Part shown: positions 1 to 5,367 of the stretch, one piece after another
Layout: every line of letters begins with the position of its first letter
Position numbering within the stretch: position 1 is the first letter of the stretch
From: an uncultured Cardiobacterium sp.
GTDB taxonomy: Bacteria; Pseudomonadota; Gammaproteobacteria; Cardiobacteriales; Cardiobacteriaceae
Assembly: GCF_938028185.1 (NCBI RefSeq)
Contig: NZ_CALJAH010000136.1
Coordinates: forward strand, 1-9,072
Length of the DNA: 9,072 nt
Direction of reading: 5' to 3'
Translations under genes and position numbers: made by a program
The notes under the pieces: model-generated
Told to the model about the DNA's origin: nothing
The model's input: the letters and a program-made list of their open reading frames with translations, nothing else
The model's database searches: none

Positions 1-430
1 GGCGACGACGGCGCCGCGCCGGCGCGCCCAGGCCACGATGCGGGCGAGCTGGGAGGTGCTCAGGACGTGGCCGTCGGGGTTGCCGGGGCTGTTGAGCCAC
101 ACGAGGGCGACGGGGGCGTCGTCGGGCAGCTCCCAGGTGGCGGGGTCGGCGTCGGTGTCGACGGGGACGGGGGTGGCGCCGGCGATGCGGGCGCCGACGT
201 CGTAGGTGGGGTAGGCGGCGCGCGGGTGGAGGACGAGGTCGCCCGGGCGCACCCCGAGCTGGAGGGGCAGGAGGGCGACGGACTCCTTGGAGCCGATGGT
301 GGGGATGACGGCGTCCTCGCCCAGGCCGCTCACGCCGCGGCGCCGCCTCATCCAGTCGATAATGGCGGCGCGCAGTGTGTGGGTGCCGACGGCGGCCGGG
401 TAGCCGGGGGCGTCGGAGGCGGCGGCGAGG
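1..430 (-). other. dapC: Actinobacterial DapC-like (succinyldiaminopimelate aminotransferase) segment, probably foreign to the rest of the contig
   Basis: After residue ~282 of the hisC frame the protein reads SDAPGYPAAVGTHTLR, then GVSGLGEDAVIPTIGSKES, HPRAAYPTYDVGARIAGAT, VWLNSPGNPDGHVL and ARIVAWARRRGAVVA. From memory of the family, these blocks match the N-terminal half of actinobacterial DapC, the lysine/diaminopimelate pathway transaminase: the DAPGYP block, the GSKE block, the AYPTYDVGAR block and the NSPxNPxG loop, in the right order. The catalytic Lys and C-terminal domain would lie beyond the window. Bases 1-420 are about 77% GC, and 138 of 140 codons end in G or C, well above the neighbouring hisC part. 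The exact edge is uncertain within about 405-440. This is either a contig chimera or, less likely, a recombination with a foreign gene. Confidence 0.7.
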
Positions 431-1266
431 GCGTCGCGGGCGGCAACGGTTTCGGCGACGCGCGCCTGCATTTGTGCGATGCCCGCCGGGCTGAGTGCCT
501 GCGCGGCGATGTCGGCGACCGGGGTCGGGACGGGGTAGGGGGCGATGGTTTTGTGCAGGCAGGCGATGAGGTCGGGGTTGGCGACGACGAAGCCGCAGCG
601 GATGCCCGCCAGCGCGTGCGCCTTGGAGAGGGTGCGGATGATGGCAAGGTTCGGGTAGCGCGCCAGTTCGGGGGCGAGGCTGTCGGCGGGGCTGTATTCG
701 CTGTAGGCTTCGTCGATGACGGTGATGGCACGGTCGCGGGTGATGCCGAGCAGCGTGTGCAGGTCGTTGCGCTTGAGGCGGGTACCGGTGGGGTTGTTGG
801 GGTTGCAGACGTAAACGAGGCTGGTGCGCGGGTAGCGGAACAGGGCGGCGCTGATGCCTTCCAGGTCGAGCTGGAAGCCGGCGGTTTGTGGTACGGCGAT
901 GGCGTTCACGCCGTGGGTGGCGGCGCTGACGGCGTACATACCGTAGGTGGGCGGGTTGTAGAGGATGCTGCCCGTGCCGGGCTCGCTGAAGGTGCGGATG
1001 AGCAGTTCGATGCCTTCGTCGCCGCCGCGGGTGATGAGCAGGTTTTCCGGGGCGACGCCGAGGTAGCGCGCGCAGGCGTCGAGGACGGCGGCGGGTTGTG
1101 GTTCGGGGTAGCGGTTGAGCGGGCTGTTGCCGGGGGTGATGGCGGGCGCGCTGTGGTGTTCGTTGGCGTTGAGCCAGATGTGGCCGCGGCCGCCGATGCG
1201 GCGGGCGGACTGGTAGGGGGTGAGGCCGCGCAGGTTGGCGCGCAGCAGGTCTTCGGGCAGGCTCAT
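1..1266 (-). CDS. hisC: Histidinol-phosphate aminotransferase N-terminal ~280 residues fused in frame to a DapC-like aminotransferase segment (partial, chimeric)
   Basis: The frame is open for 422 codons from the ATG at 1266 and runs off the window. The ATG overlaps the hisD stop in ATGA and has GGAG seven bases upstream. Residues 1 to about 282 are a standard HisC, a PLP enzyme that transaminates imidazole-acetol phosphate with glutamate. Visible motifs are LTPYQSARRIGG near the start, NPNNPTG at 155-161, the PLP-contacting DEAY at 185-188, and TLSKAHALAGIRCG with Schiff-base Lys215. Similarity to HisC stops near RVAETVAARDALAA (269-282). The last ~70 HisC residues, including the C-terminal Arg that binds the substrate phosphate/carboxylate side, are replaced by sequence resembling actinobacterial DapC. 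The HisC part uses GAA for nearly all Glu codons (11 of 12); the tail uses only GAG. As written, the product would probably not be a working HisC. The HisC identity is certain; whether the fusion is biological is doubtful. Confidence 0.85.
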   Translation of the reverse strand, partial: MSLPEDLLRANLRGLTPYQSARRIGGRGHIWLNANEHHSAPAITPGNSPLNRYPEPQPAAVLDACARYLGVAPENLLITRGGDEGIELLIRTFSEPGTGSILYNPPTYGMYAVSAATHGVNAIAVPQTAGFQLDLEGISAALFRYPRTSLVYVCNPNNPTGTRLKRNDLHTLLGITRDRAITVIDEAYSEYSPADSLAPELARYPNLAIIRTLSKAHALAGIRCGFVVANPDLIACLHKTIAPYPVPTPVADIAAQALSPAGIAQMQARVAETVAARDALAAASDAPGYPAAVGTHTLRAAIIDWMRRRRGVSGLGEDAVIPTIGSKESVALLPLQLGVRPGDLVLHPRAAYPTYDVGARIAGATPVPVDTDADPATWELPDDAPVALVWLNSPGNPDGHVLSTSQLARIVAWARRRGAVVA

Positions 1267-2543
1267 GGTTGTTCTCCGAGGCGGATGGTGATGGCGTTTT
1301 TGTGCGCGTCGAGCTGTTCGGCGGCAGCGAGGGCGGCGACGGCGGGGGCGAGGGCGGCAAAGCCCGCCGGGCTCAGCTCCTGCACGGTCATGCGTTTTTG
1401 GTAGTCGGCGAGGCCGAGGCTGGAGGTGGTGCGCGCGTAGCCGTAGGTGGGCAGGACGTGGTTGGTGCCGCTGGCGTAGTCGCCGACGCTTTCCGGCGAG
1501 TATGCGCCGAGGAAAATGGAGCCGGCGTGGGCAATCTGCGGCAACAGCGCGCGCGGCGCGGCGGTGTGGATGATGAGGTGTTCCGGCGCGTAGGCGTTGC
1601 TGATGGCAACCGCCTGGTCGAGGTCGGCGGCGTGGATGCTGCGGCTGTGCGCGAGTGCTTTGGCAGCCGTGTCGGCGCGCGGCAGGGCGGCCAGTTGTCG
1701 CGCCAGTTCGCTTTCTGCTGCGGCGATGAGCGCGGCACTGTCGCTAACGAGGATGACTTGTGAGTCGGCGCCGTGTTCGGCCTGCGAGAGGAGGTCGGCG
1801 GCGACCCAGGCGGGGTTGGCGGTCTCATCAGCAATCACCAGCACTTCGGACGGCCCGGCGGGCATATCGATGGCGGTGCCGTGCTGCTGCACCTGCCGCT
1901 TGGCTTCGGTGACGTAGGCGTTGCCGGGGCCGAAGATTTTATCGACGGCGGCGATGCTTGTTGTGCCGTGGGCGAGGGCGATGATGGCCTGCGCGCCGCC
2001 TACCGGGTGAATGGTGTCGATGCCGCAGAGGGCGGCGGCGCTGAGGATTTCATCGGCGACCGGCGGCGGGGTACAGAGCGCGATGTGGCGGCAACCGGCG
2101 AGGCGGGCGGGCACGGCGAGCATCAGCACGGTGGAAAACAGCGGCGCGCTGCCGCCGGGAATGTAGAGGCCAACGCGCTCAATCGGGCGGGTGATGACCT
2201 GGCAGCGCACGCCGGGGCGGGTTTCGAGGTCGATGAGCGGCGGCTGTTGCGCGCGGTGGAAGGTTTCGATGTTGTCTTTGGCGAGGCGCATTGCCGCTTG
2301 CAGGGTGGCGGGGACGCGCGCCGCGGCGGCATCGCGGGCGGCGGGGGTGATGGTGAGCGCGTCAGGTGTTACCCCGTCAAATTGCGCGGTGAAGCGGCGC
2401 AGGGCGGCGTCGCCATCGGCAAGCACGGCGGCATAAATGGCGGCGACGGCATCGCGGATGGCCGCGCTTTGCTGTTGTGCCGGGCGGGTGAGGACGCGGC
2501 GGCGTTCGGCGGCGTCGAGGGTGTTCCAGTTACAGGATTGCAT
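1263..2543 (-). CDS. hisD: Histidinol dehydrogenase
   Basis: HisD is the zinc enzyme that oxidises L-histidinol to L-histidine with two NAD+, the last step of histidine synthesis in the cytoplasm. The 426-residue length matches the family. The Rossmann-type region includes RPIERVGLYIPGG at 119-131 and the signature IDMPAGPSEVLVIAD at 225-239. Expected zinc ligands are present as Gln254 and His257 (SQAEHGADSQ), Asp355 (ESVGDYASG) and His414 (LDAHKNA), with the catalytic pair Glu321-His322 in APEHLI; all are offset five from the E. coli numbering I recall. The ATG at 2543 is preceded by AAGGAG six bases upstream, which overlaps the hisG stop; only 10 bases separate the genes. The frame is open further upstream but that part is non-HisD sequence inside hisG. 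The 3' end overlaps hisC by four bases, so translation is coupled through hisG-hisD-hisC. Confidence 0.97.
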   Translation of the reverse strand: MQSCNWNTLDAAERRRVLTRPAQQQSAAIRDAVAAIYAAVLADGDAALRRFTAQFDGVTPDALTITPAARDAAAARVPATLQAAMRLAKDNIETFHRAQQPPLIDLETRPGVRCQVITRPIERVGLYIPGGSAPLFSTVLMLAVPARLAGCRHIALCTPPPVADEILSAAALCGIDTIHPVGGAQAIIALAHGTTSIAAVDKIFGPGNAYVTEAKRQVQQHGTAIDMPAGPSEVLVIADETANPAWVAADLLSQAEHGADSQVILVSDSAALIAAAESELARQLAALPRADTAAKALAHSRSIHAADLDQAVAISNAYAPEHLIIHTAAPRALLPQIAHAGSIFLGAYSPESVGDYASGTNHVLPTYGYARTTSSLGLADYQKRMTVQELSPAGFAALAPAVAALAAAEQLDAHKNAITIRLGEQP

Positions 2544-2553
2544 GGGGTTCTCC

Positions 2554-3456
2554 TTAGGCAAGCATCTTTTCAATCGGCAGGACGAGAATGGCGCTGGCAC
2601 CCGCCGCCTTGAGCTGCTCCATTGTCTCCCAGAACAGGTTTTCCTGGCTGACCATGTGCAGCGCGACGTGGCGGGTATCGTGGGTGAGCGGCAGAATGGT
2701 CGGGTGCTCCACGCCGGGCAAGAGCGCGACGATGGCCTCAATCTTGTCCTTCGGCGCGTGCAGCATGATGTACTTGGACTCGCGCGCCTGCGATACCCCC
2801 TGAATGCGGGTCAGCAGCCGCTCCGCCAGCGCTTCCTGCGCCGCATCGAGCGGGGCGGCGCGCTGGATGAGCACCGCTTTCGAGCGGTAAATCACCTCCG
2901 CCTCGCGCAGGCCGTTCGCCTCCAGCGTCGCCCCGGACGAAACCAAATCACAAATCGCATCGGCCAGCCCGGCGCGTGGCGCCACCTCTACCGAGCCGTT
3001 GAGCAGACAGCTCCGGTAATCCACACCGCGCTCATTCATAAAACGGCGCAGCAAATGCGGGTACGACGTGGCAATACGCCGCCCGCGCAACGAGGCAACG
3101 CCGCGGTACATCACATCGCGCGGCAGGGCGAGCGACAGACGGCAACCGCCAAAATCGAAACGGCGCAGCAGCGCATAATCCGCCGCCTCGCCTTCCGCGC
3201 GCCGCGCCAACGCCGCCTCCTCCAGCACGTTTTCGCCGAGGATGCCCCAGTCCACCACGCCGTCAAAGACGAGGCCGGGGATGTCGTCATCGCGCACGCG
3301 CAGGATGTCGATGGGCAAATTCTCCGCACAGGCGAGCAGACGGTCGGGCTGCAGATTGAGGCGCACCCCGCATTGTTTGAGCAAATCATGCGATTCCGCG
3401 CTGAGGCGCCCCGATTTCTGCAGGGCGATGCGCAGCCGTTTTGAGGATAGAGACAT
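2554..3456 (-). CDS. hisG: ATP phosphoribosyltransferase, long form
   Basis: HisG joins ATP and PRPP to form phosphoribosyl-ATP, the committed and feedback-inhibited first step of histidine synthesis. The 300 residues match the long, hexameric form carrying its own C-terminal histidine-binding domain (about residues 224-300), so no HisZ partner is needed. Recognisable blocks are RLRIALQKSGRLS at 7-19, ILRVRDDDIPGLV at 51-63, DFGGCRLSLA at 101-110, the PRPP-binding stretch around GLADAICDLVSSGATLEANG at 163-182, RIQGVSQARESKYIM at 217-231 and the C-terminal ILVLPIEKM. The start at 3456 has AAGGAA six bases upstream and aligns with known HisG N-termini. The frame also runs upstream to 3528, but that part is the attenuator and encodes nothing HisG-like. 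It is the first structural gene after the leader and attenuator. Confidence 0.98.
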   Translation of the reverse strand: MSLSSKRLRIALQKSGRLSAESHDLLKQCGVRLNLQPDRLLACAENLPIDILRVRDDDIPGLVFDGVVDWGILGENVLEEAALARRAEGEAADYALLRRFDFGGCRLSLALPRDVMYRGVASLRGRRIATSYPHLLRRFMNERGVDYRSCLLNGSVEVAPRAGLADAICDLVSSGATLEANGLREAEVIYRSKAVLIQRAAPLDAAQEALAERLLTRIQGVSQARESKYIMLHAPKDKIEAIVALLPGVEHPTILPLTHDTRHVALHMVSQENLFWETMEQLKAAGASAILVLPIEKMLA

Positions 3457-3480
3457 AAAAATTTCCTTGAAATGAAGACG

Positions 3481-3519
3481 AAAAAAAAACCTTTCGGAAG
3501 CGGACTTCCGAAAGGTTTT
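3481..3519 (-). terminator. his attenuator terminator (E:F hairpin plus T-run)
   Basis: Read on the minus strand, a perfect 15-base-pair stem (3519-3505 with 3500-3486) closes a four-base loop (3501-3504) and runs directly into nine T residues (3489-3481). The core arms are CCTTTCGGAAG and CTTCCGAAAGG. This is a strong intrinsic terminator located 25 bases before the hisG ATG, in the position of the his attenuator. It should end transcription when histidyl-tRNA is plentiful. Confidence 0.95.
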
Positions 3520-3605
3520 GGAATACATCGCTGCCTGCGCGCCTTCGGAAGTCTTGCATTTCTTCCGAATAGCACCAGCACCCGAAAGAATCAGCCGGGG
3601 TGGTG
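3503..3605 (-). promoter_or_regulatory. Alternative hairpins of the his attenuator (pause, B:C, C:D and antiterminator D:E)
   Basis: The leader RNA holds arms that can pair in two exclusive ways. A:B: CACCACCC over the last two His codons and the Pro codon (3605-3598) with GGGUG and GUG at 3583-3573 (a three-base bulge), a likely pause hairpin. C:D: TTCGGAAG (3569-3562) with CTTCCGAA (3551-3544), eight pairs with a ten-base loop, compatible with the terminator. Alternative set: B:C CTTTCG (3588-3583) with CGGAAG (3567-3562), six pairs with one G-U; and D:E GACTTCCGAAGG (3553-3542) with CCTTTCGGAAGTC (3515-3503), twelve pairs with one bulged U, which destroys the terminator. This is the same six-arm logic known from enteric hisL. 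Arms were matched by eye, without folding energies. Confidence 0.88.
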
Positions 3606-3635
3606 ATGATGCAGGGCAGAGAGGACAAAAATCAT
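3591..3635 (-). CDS. hisL: his operon leader peptide with four consecutive His codons
   Basis: A 14-codon reading frame encodes MIFVLSALHHHHPG and stops with TGA. The four His codons (CAT CAT CAC CAC, 3611-3600) lie just before a Pro and the stop, as in the enteric HisL, which ends in a run of seven His then Pro-Asp. It lies directly upstream of the attenuator hairpins and hisG. The ribosome binding site is weak: GGAATAA about five bases before the ATG. Translation senses charged tRNA-His: stalling at the His codons frees a downstream antiterminator. Finding His codons, hairpins and hisG in the right order makes this assignment strong despite the small size. Confidence 0.93.
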   Translation of the reverse strand: MIFVLSALHHHHPG

Positions 3636-3666
3636 GGGGTTATTCCGGTGGGATGAAGGAGCGGCG

Positions 3667-3695
3667 AAGGTAACAGAAAAATGACGGTGGGGCAA
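3667..3695 (-). promoter_or_regulatory. Possible hisL promoter
   Basis: The 74 bases between the AAA+ remnant stop (3710) and the hisL ATG must hold the his promoter if the operon has its own. The best pair seen is TTGCCC (3695-3690) and TACCTT (3672-3667) with a 17-base spacer, which would start transcription near 3660, about 25 bases before hisL. Both boxes are poor matches to sigma-70 consensus (4/6 and 3/6). A better -35-like TTGACT at 3717-3712 has no -10 at the right distance. Weak call. Confidence 0.2.
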
Positions 3696-3709
3696 GGACG
3701 GCGCCGCAT

Positions 3710-4150
3710 TCAGTCAAAATCCGCCAGCTCCAGTTGCAGCCCGTCAATGTCGCCCGTCTCAAAATGGCGGACGATGGCGGCTTGCTCGGCGCGATCGACC
3801 CAGTTGCGCAGGTCGCGGCCGCTTTGTCCGTCGCTGCGCGCGGCGAGGCTGGCGCAGCCCGCGTCCAAATCAAAGGCGAGCGGTTTGGAGGCGAGCAGCA
3901 CGCGCAGGATGGCGGCGCGTGCCGCCTCGTCCGGCAGGCCGATTTCGATGCGGCGGTTAAAGCGGGAGAGGACGGCACTGTCCAGGTCGTCCACGCGGTT
4001 GGTCGCCGCCAGCACGAAGACATCGCCGCTTTGGCGCTTGATGCCGTCCAGCTCTTGCAGCAACTGGCCGACGATTTCCTTGGTGAAGGTGTCGTCTGCG
4101 CCGTGGACGCCGGCGATGGCAAGGGCAAGAAGAAGCAGGATTTTGTTCAT
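3710..4150 (-). CDS. Truncated AAA+ ATPase (C-terminal half), probable pseudogene remnant
   Basis: The 146-residue product matches the second half of a Cdc48/FtsH-like AAA+ domain. DDTFTKEIVGQLLQELDG (19-36) is the helix after Walker B. VFVLAATNRVDDLDSAVLSRF (44-64) holds sensor 1 Asn51 and the arginine-finger region. GLPDEAARAAILRVLL follows, and GQSGRDLRNWVDRAEQAA (about 108-125) is the sensor 2/lid. Walker A is absent and the Walker B acidic residues are not seen: the first 17 residues, MNKILLLLALAIAGVHG, look like a signal peptide instead. The frame upstream of the ATG stays open only to a stop at 4204-4202 inside the GIY-YIG gene, so no missing half is found there. No clear ribosome binding site is visible. 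It begins 17 bases after the GIY-YIG stop. It cannot hydrolyse ATP alone. I favour a gene truncated by insertion or deletion; a small exported AAA-derived protein is possible but unlikely. Confidence 0.6.
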   Translation of the reverse strand: MNKILLLLALAIAGVHGADDTFTKEIVGQLLQELDGIKRQSGDVFVLAATNRVDDLDSAVLSRFNRRIEIGLPDEAARAAILRVLLASKPLAFDLDAGCASLAARSDGQSGRDLRNWVDRAEQAAIVRHFETGDIDGLQLELADFD

Positions 4151-4167
4151 GGTTTTTCGAGGGGTGG

Positions 4168-5367
4168 TCAGTCCGTCATTTCCAGGCGGACAGTTTGCGG
4201 GTCATAGCGGTAACGGGTGATGCTGCCGTCCTGGATACGCTGCACCGCTTCGTCAATAACGGCAAGCGGGACGGCGAACCATTCTTTCGGCTGGACGGGA
4301 TGACCAAAGCGGTCGGTAATGGTGATGTTCATTTGTGCCGGCGCAAAGAGTCTATGCAGCAGTTTTTCTAGTTTGACTCGGTTGATGTTGGCGAGCTGGT
4401 ATTCGGCGACGATTTCCACCGGGGCGAGGAGGAAGGTCGCGTCGTTTTCGGCATTGGCGATGCGGGTTTCCACTTTGCCGCCGGTAACGCCGATTTTGTG
4501 CAGGGTTTGGCGCAGGGCGCGGATTTGCGGCTCTGTCGAGCGGCTGCGCAGGACGTAGATGGTGCCGCTTTCGATGTCGTCGGCCTCAAGCTGGCCGGCA
4601 AAGAGTTGCGCGCCGTCTTTGCACGCGGTGATGCGCCGCCCGCTCCCGTCCTTGTAGAGGGCGCGTTGCAGGGAGCGGCTGAGCATCGGGCTTTCGGTGC
4701 CGTTGTCGAAGATGACGCGCAGGCGGGCGTTGGGCGCGCCATTGCGGTCTTTGAAGGCTTCGCCTGCTTCGGCGATGTAGGCGATTTGTCCGCCGAGGAT
4801 GAAGTAGTCGCCCGCTTCGATTTGCAGGCGCAGGCCGCCGGATTCTTTTTTGAATGGCCGCGCCTGGCGGATGCCTGCTTGCAGTTCTTCGCGTACGCTG
4901 GCAAATCGCGGTGCGTATTCGGCGAAGTTTTCGCAGGGCGTGCGGTTGGCGATGTATTCGGCAGTCTGGCGTTCTGTAGGCGGGCGGACGTGTTTGAGTG
5001 TGGTGAGGTCGTCGTCGGCGATGATGTCCTGTAATTGTGCCAGTAATTCGTCATCGCTCATCGTTGCCGGGTCTTCGGCGGCGGGCGCTGCATCCGCCAG
5101 CCAATGCTGTGTGTCGTATTCCGCCAATACGGCGCGGCATTGGGCGGATTGTTGCAGGGCGGCAAGGCGCACGGCGTAGATTCTTTCGAAGATGTCGCGC
5201 TCGGTATCAGCTTGCGGCAGGCGACCGTGTTCGGCATGGAAGCGCTGGATGTCTTCAAAGCCAGCGATGATGCGTTCTTCTTCGGCAGTCAATCCTTCTT
5301 TTTTTTCGGGACGACTGTAGTTTTCTTCGATGAATGCATCAAATTCGTCGTTGTCAATGTCAGTCAT
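4168..5367 (-). CDS. GIY-YIG nuclease family protein
   Basis: The 399-residue protein carries a GIY-YIG-type endonuclease core near its C-terminus. TIYVLRS (269-275) stands for GIY; HKIGVTGGKVETRI (290-303) holds the YIG-equivalent KIG (291-293) and the expected catalytic Arg302; KLEKLLHRLF (332-341) supplies the metal-binding Glu334. TDRFGHPVQPKEWFAVPL (351-368) follows, as in the T5orf172/MUG113-like branch as I recall it. Residues ~27-70 form a helical region with FEDIQRFHAEHGRLP, of a kind seen beside helicases. Residues ~105-265 are unassigned and may bind DNA or the partner. The ATG at 5367 lies inside the helicase end, overlapping its TGA by eight bases, with AAGGCAGG nearby as a weak binding site. 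An open frame extends upstream to 5610 but is helicase coding sequence. The pairing suggests a nuclease directed by a translocating helicase. Substrate unknown. Confidence 0.85.
   Translation of the reverse strand: MTDIDNDEFDAFIEENYSRPEKKEGLTAEEERIIAGFEDIQRFHAEHGRLPQADTERDIFERIYAVRLAALQQSAQCRAVLAEYDTQHWLADAAPAAEDPATMSDDELLAQLQDIIADDDLTTLKHVRPPTERQTAEYIANRTPCENFAEYAPRFASVREELQAGIRQARPFKKESGGLRLQIEAGDYFILGGQIAYIAEAGEAFKDRNGAPNARLRVIFDNGTESPMLSRSLQRALYKDGSGRRITACKDGAQLFAGQLEADDIESGTIYVLRSRSTEPQIRALRQTLHKIGVTGGKVETRIANAENDATFLLAPVEIVAEYQLANINRVKLEKLLHRLFAPAQMNITITDRFGHPVQPKEWFAVPLAVIDEAVQRIQDGSITRYRYDPQTVRLEMTD

Noticed and set aside
67..1404. Long plus-strand open frame (445 codons), Gly/Val/Ala-rich
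   Set aside because: It is antisense to hisC. Its low-complexity protein is the typical mirror of a high-GC coding strand, while the minus frame gives clear HisC motifs.
1773..2612. Plus-strand open frame of 279 codons across hisD
   Set aside because: It is a shadow of hisD, with Gly/Asp/Glu-rich sequence and no recognisable motif.
2544..2741. 66-codon upstream extension of hisD
   Set aside because: It overlaps hisG coding sequence in another frame. The ATG at 2543 has AAGGAG and fits HisD N-termini.
2437..3444. Plus-strand open frame of 335 codons across hisG and the start of hisD
   Set aside because: It is antisense to well-supported his genes. The Arg/Gln/His-rich product shows no domain and has no plausible promoter.
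3457..3528. 24-codon upstream extension of hisG to an ATG at 3528
   Set aside because: It would run through the terminator hairpin and adds sequence not found in HisG. The start at 3456 has a good AAGGAA site.
4151..4204. A missing N-terminal half of the AAA+ gene lost through a simple frameshift
   Set aside because: The sequence upstream of 4150 is GIY-YIG coding DNA. No Walker A or B is seen in this stretch, so a frameshift does not explain the truncation.
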